This document shows positions 40,327-48,568 of a stretch of 64,000 nucleotides of DNA, piece after piece. Below the pieces are notes generated by a model, which did no database searches, had not been told where the DNA came from, and was given only the letters and a program-made list of their open reading frames with translations. The position numbers were made by a program, and so were the translations under genes. Numbering within the stretch: position 1 is the first letter of the stretch; the number at the start of each line of letters is the position of its first letter. The DNA is from an uncultured Coriobacteriales bacterium (GTDB lineage Bacteria; Actinomycetota; Coriobacteriia; Coriobacteriales; UMGS124), in NCBI GenBank assembly GCA_934636245.1, contig CAKUAI010000012.1:1-64000 (forward strand). Direction: 5' to 3'.

Positions 40327-40855
40327 GGAGATGCGTCGCATCAAGCAGCAACTGAGCCATGGTGCGGCCGTGCAGGTCATGCGTGAAGCTACTTCGGGCG
40401 TGTTGGCGCTTGAGGGTGACGACGGCTATCCTTACGCCGTGCCCATCAGCCATGTCTGGACTGACGAATGTCTGGGCGGCGAAGATGAGTTCATCGGCCG
40501 CATCTACTTCCACAGCGCTTGCGAGGGCTACAAGATCGACTCCATCATGGACAGCGAGAAGGCCTCGTTTGCCGTGGTGGTGCGCGACGAGATCGTGCCT
40601 GACGAGTACACCACGTACTTCAAGAGCGCCATTGCCACCGGGCGCGTGCATGTGCTTGAAGACGACGAGGAGCGCTTGCGCGGCCTTCGCGCACTGGCTG
40701 AGAAGTACAACCCCGGCCAGCAGGAAAGTGCCGAGAAGGAGATCTCGGAGGCTCTCAACCATGTGGCCGTCATTGCCTTTGAGGTGGAGGAGCTCACCGG
40801 CAAGCAAGCGCGCGAGCTTGCGAGCCGCGAGGCGAAGGCTTCTGGGGTGGAGTAG
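40319..40855 (+). CDS. Pyridoxamine 5'-phosphate oxidase-like flavoprotein (Nim type)
   Basis: 178 residues. MHREMRRIKQQLS then GVLALEGDDGYPYAVPISHV and IYFHSACEGYKIDSI match the PPOX-fold family that includes NimA (5-nitroimidazole reductases); these bind FMN or a related flavin. The actual substrate is unknown. The start overlaps rsmD by eight bases, so translation is likely coupled; homologues begin at the M-x-R-E-M-R-R motif. Confidence 0.85.
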   Translation: MHREMRRIKQQLSHGAAVQVMREATSGVLALEGDDGYPYAVPISHVWTDECLGGEDEFIGRIYFHSACEGYKIDSIMDSEKASFAVVVRDEIVPDEYTTYFKSAIATGRVHVLEDDEERLRGLRALAEKYNPGQQESAEKEISEALNHVAVIAFEVEELTGKQARELASREAKASGVE

Positions 40856-40903
40856 GTTTCGGGTTACAAGTTGTGGTCAGCTCATGAAGTACAGACTGTT
40901 TCA

Positions 40904-40932
40904 TTGACCTGAAACACGCAATGCACTATATT
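40904..40932 (+). promoter_or_regulatory. Promoter of initiator tRNA
   Basis: TTGACC (40904-40909), 17 bp, TATATT (40927-40932), 28 bases before the tRNA. GTTTCA and TGAAAC flank the -35 as a perfect inverted repeat (40898-40915), which may be an operator or chance. Confidence 0.75.
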
Positions 40933-40960
40933 TATTTCTTGCCGAAAGGCATTCTCCAAT

Positions 40961-41037
40961 TGCGGGATGGAGCAGTCTGGTAGCTCGCCGGGCTCATAAC
41001 CCGGAGGTCGTCGGTTCAAATCCGGCTCCCGCGACCA
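40961..41037 (+). tRNA. Initiator tRNA-Met (CAT anticodon)
   Basis: 77 nt including CCA. Three G-C pairs below the anticodon loop (GGG-CTCATAA-CCC) are the initiator hallmark. The first base is T and position 72 is G, so the usual C1-A72 mismatch is replaced by a weak U-G pair. T arm GGTTCAAATCC. A strong terminator follows. Confidence 0.93.
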
Positions 41038-41046
41038 AGAAACTTC

Positions 41047-41078
41047 AGCTCAGGGGCGTAAAGCTCCTGAGCTTTTTT
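41047..41078 (+). terminator. Terminator of initiator tRNA
   Basis: AGCTCAGG (41047-41054) pairs with CCTGAGCT (41066-41073), then TTTTTT. Confidence 0.88.
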
Positions 41079-41223
41079 CGTTTATAGAGCAGTTTGCTGG
41101 CAAATCGTTGGCAAGGTTTCCATCAAAGCCCGCGGCTGTTTTCTGCGTCGGTTGCTTATGTGGCAAGGCGAGTGATTCGGTTCATCGTCCAGCAGGGTGC
41201 TTCCCTTTATCAACTTAGCAATC

Positions 41224-41253
41224 AAAAAAGAGGGCCCCGTGCGGGGCCCTCTT
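41224..41253 (-). terminator. Terminator of the EF-G-like gene
   Basis: AAGAGGGCCCC and GGGGCCCTCTT pair perfectly; on the minus strand six T follow. The stretch 41079-41222 between the two terminators shows no gene. Confidence 0.85.
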
Positions 41254-41292
41254 GCGTGCGGGTGGTGATGTGCCGCGAGCTTGCTTGTCTGA

Positions 41293-43359
41293 TTACCTGC
41301 CCTCGGAGCGGCTCTTCTGGTAGGCTTCGACGAGCTTGGCGGCGGTGTCGTAGGGCACCTGCTCGTAGCCCTCGAGCTCGTAGGAGAACTCGCCGGTGCC
41401 GCGGGACAGAGACCTCAGGCGCGTGGAGTAGTCGGTGATCTCGGCGAAGGGCACGGTGGCGATGACCACGGTGTTGCCGCGACCGTCGGAGTCCATGCCG
41501 GTGACGCGGCCGCGCGATGCGGAGATGTCGCCGGTGACGGCGCCGGCGTAAGCGTCGGGCACCGTGATGGTCATGTTGGCCATGGGCTCGAGGATGACGG
41601 GGTCGGCGTGTTCGGCGGCGGCACGGAAGCCGATGCGGGCGGCCGTCTTGAACGCGATCTCGCTGGAGTCGACGGGGTGGTAGGAGCCGTCGTAGCAGGC
41701 AACCTTCACGTCGACCATGGGGTAGCCGGCCAGGACGCCCTCGGTGAGGGTCTCCTGGATGCCCTTGTCCACTGCGGGGATGTACTGGCGGGGAATCTTG
41801 CCGCCCACAATCTCGTCGAGGAACTCATAGCCGCCGCCGGGGTTGGGCTCGAGGCGCAGCCAGCAGTCGCCGAACTGGCCGGCGCCGCCCGTCTGCTTCT
41901 TGTGGCGGCCCTGGGCGCTGGCGGCCTTGCGAATGGTCTCGCGATAGGGGATGCGCAGAGGCTCGAGGATGGCCTCGACGCCGGTGCGCTCGGCCAGGCG
42001 GTTCACCATGACGCTTACCTGGGCCTCGCCCACGGCGCTCACGACGGTCTGGTGCGTCTCCTCGTTGCGCGTGACGTTGATGGTGGGATCTGCGTCGCAG
42101 GTCTTCTCGAGGAAGGCGCTGAGCTTGTCTTCCTCGTTGCGGTTCTTGGCGCGGATGGCCACCTGGTAGAGCGAGTTGGAGAAGCGGAAGGCCTGGGCCT
42201 CGACCTTGCCGGTGGCGCTCAGGGTGTCGCCGGTGTTGACCTCGAGCTTGGGCACCACGATGATGTCGCCGGCCAGGGCCTTCTTGACGTCGGTGGTCTC
42301 GCGGCCGCACATGAGGTAGAGGTGGCCCAGGCGCTCGGAGGACTGGGTGCGGGCGCAGATGAGCTCCATGCCGGGCTCGAGCGTGCCGGCGAGCACCTTG
42401 AGGAAGGACAGACGGCCCGTCTGGGCGTCGTTCAGGGTCTTGAAGACGAAGGCGACGGGGCGCTCGTCAGCGGAGCTGATCTTGAGCATCGTGCCGTCGG
42501 TGAGAGGCATCTCGCCAAAGTCGGTGGGGGTGGGGAAATAGGTCACGATGTCGTCGAGCAGGGCGTTGACGCCCTTCTCCTGCACGGCCGCGCCCACGTA
42601 GACGGGCACGAGCATGCGCTGGGCGATGGCGGTGCCAAGAAGGCCCTCGATCTCCTCCTGGGTAAGGGCCTCGCCCTCGAGGTACTTCATCATGAGTTCC
42701 TCGTCGGCCTCAACGGCCAGGTCGCACAGGGCCTCGCGTGCGGAGGCGGCGGCGTCGGCGTATTCGGCGGGAATCTCGCCCACGATTTCCTTGCCCTCGG
42801 CATCGTAGGTGCGGGCCTGCATGTGGATGACGTCGATGAGGCCCTTGAAGTCGGGGCCGACACCCATGGGGATGCTGACGAGGCCCAGGTGGTTGCCGAA
42901 GCGATCCTGCAGGCCGGCCATGGTGAGGTCGAGGTCGGCGTTGTCCTTGTCGATGCGGTTGATGAAGACGGCGCGCGCGACGGGCTGCTCGTCGGTGGCG
43001 TACCACAGCTTTACAGTCGTGGGCTGGGGTCCCTCCACCGCGTCAACCACGAAAAGGGCCGTTTCGGCCACGGAGATGGCGGCGTAGGCGTCGCCGATGA
43101 AGTCGGGGTAGCACGGGGCGTCGAGAACGTTGATCTTGCAACCCTTGTGCTCCACGGGCGCGATGGAGGTGGAGATGGAGAAGTTGCGCTTGCTCTCTTC
43201 GGGATCGAAGTCGAGCGTGGGCTTCGAGCCGGCGTGGCCTCCCAGGCGGGCGGTCTTGCCGGTGAGATGCAGCATGGCCTCGGCAAGCTTAGTCTTGCCG
43301 ACGCCTCCCTGTCCCACAAGGACTACGTTGCGAACCTTATCGGTCTGAGGTGCAGCCAT
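41293..43359 (-). CDS. Elongation factor G-like GTPase (EF-G2 type paralogue)
   Basis: 688 residues. A translational GTPase with full EF-G architecture but a divergent G domain: P-loop VGQGGVGKTKLAEAML instead of AHIDAGKT, DAPCYPDFIGD instead of DTPGHVDF, and NRIDKDNAD instead of NKMD. Domains III-V are present (QTGGAGQFGDCWLRLEPN, VKVACYDGSYHPVDSSE). Members of this branch occur beside a normal fusA and their role is not established. It is transcribed alone and divergently from the 98-residue gene at 43582. Confidence 0.88.
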   Translation of the reverse strand: MAAPQTDKVRNVVLVGQGGVGKTKLAEAMLHLTGKTARLGGHAGSKPTLDFDPEESKRNFSISTSIAPVEHKGCKINVLDAPCYPDFIGDAYAAISVAETALFVVDAVEGPQPTTVKLWYATDEQPVARAVFINRIDKDNADLDLTMAGLQDRFGNHLGLVSIPMGVGPDFKGLIDVIHMQARTYDAEGKEIVGEIPAEYADAAASAREALCDLAVEADEELMMKYLEGEALTQEEIEGLLGTAIAQRMLVPVYVGAAVQEKGVNALLDDIVTYFPTPTDFGEMPLTDGTMLKISSADERPVAFVFKTLNDAQTGRLSFLKVLAGTLEPGMELICARTQSSERLGHLYLMCGRETTDVKKALAGDIIVVPKLEVNTGDTLSATGKVEAQAFRFSNSLYQVAIRAKNRNEEDKLSAFLEKTCDADPTINVTRNEETHQTVVSAVGEAQVSVMVNRLAERTGVEAILEPLRIPYRETIRKAASAQGRHKKQTGGAGQFGDCWLRLEPNPGGGYEFLDEIVGGKIPRQYIPAVDKGIQETLTEGVLAGYPMVDVKVACYDGSYHPVDSSEIAFKTAARIGFRAAAEHADPVILEPMANMTITVPDAYAGAVTGDISASRGRVTGMDSDGRGNTVVIATVPFAEITDYSTRLRSLSRGTGEFSYELEGYEQVPYDTAAKLVEAYQKSRSEGR

Positions 43360-43476
43360 ACCAGTCTCCTAACCTCGACATTGACGACCCCCTGACTCGG
43401 GCTGCCGTTCGGCGGCGCGGCGGGGGGCATAGACACGAGCTTGAAACCGAACATGCGTGCATGTCAGATATCTTAT

Positions 43477-43504
43477 TCACAATTCCTGCAAAAAACAATA
43501 TACT
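43477..43504 (+). promoter_or_regulatory. Candidate promoter of the 98-residue protein gene
   Basis: TTCACA (43477-43482), 16 bp, TATACT (43499-43504). ACATGCGTGCATGT (43451-43464), a short palindrome, lies just upstream in the divergent region. Confidence 0.4.
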
Positions 43505-43581
43505 GTCTCTTACGTCGCCGAAAGGCGGAGCAAAAGGTACCCTGCCGTGGATGGCGGGGTCACGGAGCAAAGGAGCGCATC

Positions 43582-43878
43582 ATGGGTCTCAAAGCTGCTG
43601 AACCGCTTCAAATCGCACCTGAGGAGCTCTCGTCCTACCTGAGCGCCAAGCACGCCGTGTACATGGACTACGCTGGTGCTTCCTACTACCTGACCGACGC
43701 CAACGAGAACTATTGGCGCGTTCAGGACACCGCCGTGCTCAACGACAAAGGGCATTACACCGACGTGACGTCGCCGCTGGCCCGCGTCGAGGAGTTCCTC
43801 GCCGAGCCCGCCGTTGACGGCAAGTCCGTCGCCGACATGGCGCCCGAGGCCACCTTCTACGCGTCGGAGAAGAAGTAA
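43582..43878 (+). CDS. Conserved-looking 98-residue protein, function unknown
   Basis: MGLKAAEPLQIAPEELSSYL begins a soluble, acidic protein with aromatic-rich centre (AVYMDYAGASYYLTDANENY) and a hydrophilic end. No signal, helix or metal site is visible, and the family is not recognised. AAAGGAG before ATG 43582 and its own promoter support expression. It stands alone between divergent and downstream hairpins. Confidence 0.7.
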   Translation: MGLKAAEPLQIAPEELSSYLSAKHAVYMDYAGASYYLTDANENYWRVQDTAVLNDKGHYTDVTSPLARVEEFLAEPAVDGKSVADMAPEATFYASEKK

Positions 43879-43916
43879 CCGCCTTTTCCCAACAACACTA
43901 CCTCGCGAGACGACAA

Positions 43917-43957
43917 ACCCCGCAGGCCCCTGAGCAAATGCGCCAGGGACTTGCGGG
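43917..43957 (+). terminator. Hairpin after the 98-residue protein gene
   Basis: CCCCGCAGGCCCCTG pairs with CAGGGACTTGCGGGG with two mismatches; TCTATTTG follows. Confidence 0.55.
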
Positions 43958-44032
43958 GTCTATTTGTTTGGGTACTCGGATCTTGGGGTGCAAGGCTTGT
44001 GGTGGTGCACAGTGCTCGATGCTCTAAACTTG

Positions 44033-44187
44033 TAAGACTTGCTTTAGAACAGTTGGGCTTGTTTTAAGTCCAAGTTACTGGCTTAAGTTTGTCTTAGAAT
44101 TTGAATGAACCGTCTAAGTCCAAGAAACTTGACTTAACGTACGCAAGTAAACTGTTAAGGCAAAGTTTTTGGCTTAACTTGGTCTTA
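44033..44187 (+). promoter_or_regulatory. Cluster of TAAG/CTTA half-sites upstream of the Fic gene
   Basis: At least nine TAAG or CTTA tetramers occur in about 155 bp (near 44033, 44066, 44082, 44093, 44115, 44133, 44156, 44173, 44184), many extended to TAAGTCCAAG or its inverse CTTGACTTA. TAAGTCCAAG-AAA-CTTGACTTA (44115-44136) is a near-perfect palindrome. The stretch is AT-rich, unlike its surroundings. Probably multiple operators for one regulator. Confidence 0.7.
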
Positions 44188-44198
44188 GGGGTGCACAT

Positions 44199-45371
44199 AT
44201 GTTTGCGAACATTATTCCAGGGCGTCAAGGGAGTTTGCGGAGCAATCTGTCGGGCGATATGGAATACAAGTCATTTTATCCAAACAAGATGAGGGGCTTC
44301 TTTCCCCTTAGTTTGGATGATGCGACCATGCGAGCCGTTGCGAACTGCCGTGCCGTCTTGGGTGAGGTCGAAGGCATGGCCAGGTTCATTCCCAACGTTG
44401 ACATGTATCTCACTATGTACGTGCGTAAAGAGGCGTTGCTTTCGTCTCAGATTGAGGGCACTCAGTGCACGTTTGACGATGTGCTTGACCCTACGAATGA
44501 CGTTAATGCCAGCCGTGATCTTACCGATGTTGTGAACTACACCAAGGCCGTTGATGTGGCGATTGGGCTCATGTCTGACATGCCTCTTTGCATGCGTCTT
44601 CTCAGGCAAGTGCATGCTGTCTTGTTGTCTGACGGGCGGGGCTCGGAGAAATCGCCGGGTCAGTTCAGGACAACGCAGAACTGGATCGGTCCCAGCGGTT
44701 GTGGTCTAAAAGGGGCTTCATTTGTGCCGCCGAATGTTGAGGACATGCAAGAGGCACTCGGCGACCTCGAGTTTTTTATTAATGAGTGCGTTGATGTTGA
44801 TCCGGTGGTCAAGGCGGCTCTTGTTCACTACCAGTTTGAGACAACGCACCCCTTCCTCGACGGCAATGGCCGTATGGGGCGGCTGCTCATTCTGCTGTCG
44901 CTCATGAACGACGAGGCTCTTACACGGCCGGTGGTGTACCCGTCATACGAGCTGAAGCGGCGCAGGACTGAGTACTACGACCGTCTCATGGGCGTTCGTG
45001 AAACAGGTGATTTCGAAGGCTGGATAAAGTTCTTCTGTGATTGCCTGCTCGCAAGTGCTTGCGATGCACGTGATTCCATGGGCAAGCTTGCCGATTTGCA
45101 CTTTAAAAATGAGACGCTTGTGCGTGAAAACTCGGGTCGAGGTGCAACTAACGCTCTCAAATTCCTCGAGCTCCTTGAGGCGAATCCTATTGTGGACGCC
45201 TCGTTTGTGGTGGAAAAGCTTGACATCAGCAAAACGTCCGCCTCGTCGCTCATCGCGCTCTTTGGAAGTCTAGGCCTGCTTAAACAGCGCGAAGGTGAAC
45301 GCAAAAGGTACAGGACGTTCTCCTATGAGCCCTACCTTGCCATTCTGCGCTCGGGGGACGAGCCGTTGTAA
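44199..45371 (+). CDS. Fic family protein with N-terminal inhibitory motif and C-terminal winged helix
   Basis: 390 residues. The Fic motif HPFLDGNGRMGR begins at H217 and is intact, so AMP (or other nucleotide) transfer to a target protein is expected. The inhibitory motif S-x-x-x-E-G is seen in SSQIEGT (82-88), class II (N-terminal) autoinhibition. The last 80 residues (FLELLEANPIVDASFVVEKL, ISKTSASSLIALFGSLGLLK) form a winged helix as in DNA-binding Fic proteins, which could bind the half-site cluster directly upstream. No antitoxin gene is adjacent. AGGGG lies upstream of the ATG. GC is lower than in the neighbours. Confidence 0.9.
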   Translation: MFANIIPGRQGSLRSNLSGDMEYKSFYPNKMRGFFPLSLDDATMRAVANCRAVLGEVEGMARFIPNVDMYLTMYVRKEALLSSQIEGTQCTFDDVLDPTNDVNASRDLTDVVNYTKAVDVAIGLMSDMPLCMRLLRQVHAVLLSDGRGSEKSPGQFRTTQNWIGPSGCGLKGASFVPPNVEDMQEALGDLEFFINECVDVDPVVKAALVHYQFETTHPFLDGNGRMGRLLILLSLMNDEALTRPVVYPSYELKRRRTEYYDRLMGVRETGDFEGWIKFFCDCLLASACDARDSMGKLADLHFKNETLVRENSGRGATNALKFLELLEANPIVDASFVVEKLDISKTSASSLIALFGSLGLLKQREGERKRYRTFSYEPYLAILRSGDEPL

Positions 45372-45570
45372 GAAGAGCGGTTGATTGCAACTCGGTTGTG
45401 ACCAGGGCGCGGCTTTGCAGCCGCACCGCGTGGGGCGAGGCTGTTTGAGCGTCGGGCAATGCCGGGGCCTAGTATGACGTGCGCTTAAGCGCCTTTTCTC
45501 GTTGTTGGATTGTTTCAGGTGTGTTAACCTGCCTAAATGCTCATCCGACGAGAAAAAGAGGGGGCTCGCT

Positions 45571-47082
45571 GTGGATATAAACGAATGGCTTGTCAAGGTG
45601 ACAGACGATATCGACGGCTTCATGTACACCTACATCCTGTTGGCGCTGCTTGTGTTCACGGGTATCTGGTACACGATTCGTACCCGCGCGGTGCAGATTC
45701 GCTATATCAAGGACATGTTCACCCAGCTCGCGGAGAAGAAGCACGTTGAGGGCGGGCACGCCATCTCGTCGTTCCAGGCGCTGATGGTGTCCACGGCGAG
45801 CCGTGTGGGCACGGGCAACATCGCCGGCGTCGCCACCGCCGTCGCCACCGGCGGTCCGGGCGCCGTCTTCTGGATGTGGGTCATGGCGCTCGTGGGAGCG
45901 GCCTCGGCCTTTGTTGAGTCCACGCTTGCCCAGATCTTCAAGGTGAGGGGCAAGGACGGCGAGTTCCGCGGAGGCCCCGCCTACTACATCGAGCAGGGCC
46001 TGGGGCATCGCTGGCTCGGCATCGTCTTTGCCGTGCTGCTCATCCTGTGCTTCGCGTTCGGCTTCAACGGCCTGCAGGCCTTCAACGCGGCCAGCTCGCT
46101 TGAGTACTACACGGGCAAGGGCGCTCTGGGCCACAAGGCCGCCATTGCCTGCGGCATCGTGCTCGCCGTCATGACGGCGTTCGTCATCTTCGGCGGCGCG
46201 CGCCGCATCAGCGTCATCACCTCGATCATCGTGCCCGTCATGGCGCTCGTCTACATCGCCATCGCCGTGTGGACCACGTTCTCCAACATCACCGACCTGC
46301 CTGCCGTCTTCGGCCTCATGTTCGCCTCGGCCTTCGACTGGCAGTCCATCTTTGGCGGATTTGCCGGCTCGGTGGTCATGTTGGGCATCAAGTGCGGCCT
46401 GTACTCCAACGAGGCCGGTATGGGCTCCGCGCCTAACGCCGCCGCCACCGCGAGCGTCTCCCACCCCGTGAAGCAGGGCCTCGTGCAGAGCCTGTCCGTC
46501 TACATCGACACGCTGGTCATCTGCACCTGCTCGGCGATGATGGTCCTCGTATTCTACGTGCAGAACCCGGCTGCCGCCGAGGGTCTCAACGGCATGCCTC
46601 TCGTGCAGATGGCCGTGAACAACGCGGTGGGCGAGTGGGGCATCCACGTCATCACGTTCGCCATCTTCGCGTTCGCCTTCTCGAGCCTCATCGGCAACTA
46701 TTTCTACGCCGAGAGCAACCTGCGCTTCATCAAGGACGGCAGCCCCGTGCTGCTCACCGTGTTCCGCCTTGCCTGCATCGTCTTCATCTACTTCGGCGCC
46801 GTCAACAGCTTCGACCTCGCCTGGAACCTGGCCGACATCTTCATGGGCTTCATGGCCATCATGAACCTCATCGCCATCCTGCTGCTGGGCAAGTGGGCCA
46901 TCCGCGCGCTCGACGACTACACGGCGCAGCGCAACGCCGGCAAGGACCCGGTGTTCGTGGCCGATTCCATCGAGGGCCTGCCCGCCACCCAGTGCTGGCA
47001 TGTGGGCGAGGGCGACCTCAAGGACGTGGGTCCCGAGCCGGTGAAGCAGTTCTGGCGCGAGTCGATTGACCCGGAGCAGTAA
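45571..47082 (+). CDS. Sodium:alanine/glycine symporter (AGCS family)
   Basis: 503 residues, about eleven membrane helices. Family motifs: ALMVSTASRVGTGNIAGVAT, GGPGAVFWMWVMALVGAASA, FRGGPAYYIEQGLG, and GLYSNEAGMGSAPNAAATA. It imports alanine or glycine with sodium. GTG 45571 follows AGAGGGGG and begins just before the first helix; the upstream extension to 45502 is not needed. Ends at a terminator. Confidence 0.92.
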   Translation: MDINEWLVKVTDDIDGFMYTYILLALLVFTGIWYTIRTRAVQIRYIKDMFTQLAEKKHVEGGHAISSFQALMVSTASRVGTGNIAGVATAVATGGPGAVFWMWVMALVGAASAFVESTLAQIFKVRGKDGEFRGGPAYYIEQGLGHRWLGIVFAVLLILCFAFGFNGLQAFNAASSLEYYTGKGALGHKAAIACGIVLAVMTAFVIFGGARRISVITSIIVPVMALVYIAIAVWTTFSNITDLPAVFGLMFASAFDWQSIFGGFAGSVVMLGIKCGLYSNEAGMGSAPNAAATASVSHPVKQGLVQSLSVYIDTLVICTCSAMMVLVFYVQNPAAAEGLNGMPLVQMAVNNAVGEWGIHVITFAIFAFAFSSLIGNYFYAESNLRFIKDGSPVLLTVFRLACIVFIYFGAVNSFDLAWNLADIFMGFMAIMNLIAILLLGKWAIRALDDYTAQRNAGKDPVFVADSIEGLPATQCWHVGEGDLKDVGPEPVKQFWRESIDPEQ

Positions 47083-47123
47083 GGGCGCCCGGCTGCGTCG
47101 CTCAACATACGCGTGTTCCCTGT

Positions 47124-47152
47124 GCGGCACCCTTTGCGGGGTGCCGCTCTTT
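47124..47152 (+). terminator. Terminator of the symporter gene
   Basis: GCGGCACCC (47124-47132) pairs with GGGTGCCGC (47139-47147), then TCTTT. Confidence 0.75.
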
Positions 47153-47227
47153 GTATACGGCCTGCTACCATAGGTAGTGCATGAAGACTATGGAGGGCGC
47201 CCTATGCGGGCCCAGAGAGGATGTGCC

Positions 47228-47836
47228 ATGAGCGAGAAGAAGACGGTGGTCGTCGCCAGCAACAATGCCCACAAGATTGAGGAGATCCGCGCGATTCTGG
47301 GCGCGGTGCTGCCCGACGCCGAGTTCAAGGCGATGGGTGAGATCGGCGGGCTTCCCGAGCCCGAGGAGACGGGCACGACCTTCGAGGAGAACGCCTTCAT
47401 CAAGGCGCAGACCATCCACGACCTCACCGGCTTGCCCACGGTGGCCGACGACTCGGGCCTTGTGGTGGACGCCCTTGACGGGGCACCGGGCGTCTATTCG
47501 GCCCGCTATTGCGGCGTGCACGGCGACGATGCCGCCAACAACGCGAAGCTGCTGCGCGAGATGGAGGGTGTGCCGCAGGAGGAGCGTACGGCCCGCTTCA
47601 TGAGCTGCGTGACCTATGTCGACGCCGATGTGCGCACCTGCGGCATCGGTTCGTGCGAGGGCACCGTGGGCTTCGAGGGCCGTGGCACCAACGGTTTCGG
47701 CTACGACCCGCTCTTCTGGCCTGAGGATACGCCTGGCAAGACCATGGCAGAGCTCACGCCCGAGGAGAAGAACGCCATCTCGCACCGCAAGCACGCCATC
47801 GAGGCGCTCGCCCAGGAGCTCGCGAAGCTCGGATAG
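47228..47836 (+). CDS. rdgB: XTP/dITP diphosphatase (RdgB/HAM1 family)
   Basis: 202 residues. Removes deaminated purine triphosphates from the nucleotide pool. MSEKKTVVVASNNAHKIEEI, TTFEENAFIKA, VADDSGLVVDAL, GRGTNGFGYDPLF and ISHRKHA match the family in order. AGAGAGG lies before ATG 47228; a longer frame from 47177 lacks one. Converges on dtd across a long inverted repeat. Confidence 0.95.
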   Translation: MSEKKTVVVASNNAHKIEEIRAILGAVLPDAEFKAMGEIGGLPEPEETGTTFEENAFIKAQTIHDLTGLPTVADDSGLVVDALDGAPGVYSARYCGVHGDDAANNAKLLREMEGVPQEERTARFMSCVTYVDADVRTCGIGSCEGTVGFEGRGTNGFGYDPLFWPEDTPGKTMAELTPEEKNAISHRKHAIEALAQELAKLG

Positions 47837-47851
47837 GTGCGCCCTATACGC

Positions 47852-47926
47852 AAAACGCAAACGTACGCGCGTTCTTTGAGGCTTTCCTGGGGAAACGCCG
47901 AAAAAAGCAGCGTACGTTTGCGTTTT
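47852..47926. repeat. 17-bp perfect inverted repeat between rdgB and dtd
   Basis: AAAACGCAAACGTACGC (47852-47868) and GCGTACGTTTGCGTTTT (47910-47926) are exact complements, 41 bases apart. The outer ends give T runs on both strands, so it may stop transcripts of both convergent genes. Each arm contains the palindrome CGTACG. Confidence 0.8.
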
Positions 47927-47976
47927 AATGCGGGAGGGGTCTGTATTGCGCGCCGTGCGGCGCGCCCGGTGGCGGC

Positions 47977-48423
47977 CTACAGCTGGTCGGTGTCGAGCCA
48001 GATGGTGAAGGGGCCGGAGTTCACGAGGCTCACCTGCATGTCGGCGCCGAACTCGCCCGTCTGCACTTCGCCCATGTCGGCGCGCACCATCTCGCAAAAG
48101 CGCTCGTAGAGGGCGCGTGCGGTGTCGGGGGCGCCGGCGGAGGTGAACGAGGGACGGTTGCCATGCTTGCAGTCGGCGTAGAGCGTGAACTGGCTCACCA
48201 CAAGTACCTGGCCGTCCACGTCGGCAAGCGAACGGTTCGTCTTGCCGGCCTCGTCCTCAAAGATGCGCAGCTTGCGAATCTTGTCCCAAAGCTTGCGGGC
48301 GACTGCCTCGTCGTCGGCGTGCCCCACGCCGAGCAAGATGAGGTAGCCGCGCCCGATGCGGCCGACCGTTGCCCCCGCGATGTCGACCTGTGCCTGTTCC
48401 ACGCGCTGGATGAGTGCTCGCAT
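47977..48423 (-). CDS. dtd: D-aminoacyl-tRNA deacylase
   Basis: 148 residues. MRALIQRVEQAQVDI, VSQFTLYADCKHGNRPSF and NSGPFTIWLDTD (with the cross-subunit Gly-Pro) are diagnostic. It removes D-amino acids (and glycine from tRNA-Ala) from mischarged tRNA. AAAGGA lies six bases before ATG 48423; the longer frame upstream is spurious. Confidence 0.95.
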   Translation of the reverse strand: MRALIQRVEQAQVDIAGATVGRIGRGYLILLGVGHADDEAVARKLWDKIRKLRIFEDEAGKTNRSLADVDGQVLVVSQFTLYADCKHGNRPSFTSAGAPDTARALYERFCEMVRADMGEVQTGEFGADMQVSLVNSGPFTIWLDTDQL

Positions 48424-48475
48424 GTGCGTCCTTTCAAAGTCGTCGTTGCCGGCAGACATGATACCAACGCTCGAC

Positions 48476-48512
48476 AAAAAGAGCCCCGCCTTCACAGGGA
48501 AGACGGGGCTCT
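48476..48512 (-). terminator. Terminator of the exported flavoprotein gene
   Basis: Minus strand GAGCCCCGTCTTC pairs with AGGCGGGGCTC (with mismatches near the loop), followed by five T. Confidence 0.8.
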
Positions 48513-48568
48513 GTGCGCATCGGGGGATGCGTGGAGGGGATTGTCGTGCGAGGGGTTGTCGTCGTGCC

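Noticed and set aside
41079..41222. Integrase or attachment site remnant after the initiator tRNA
   Set aside because: tRNA 3' ends are common integration sites, but no repeat of the tRNA end or integrase frame is seen here.
41608..43395. 595-residue frame antisense to the EF-G-like gene
   Set aside because: Shadow of the real gene, which shows conserved GTPase motifs on the other strand.
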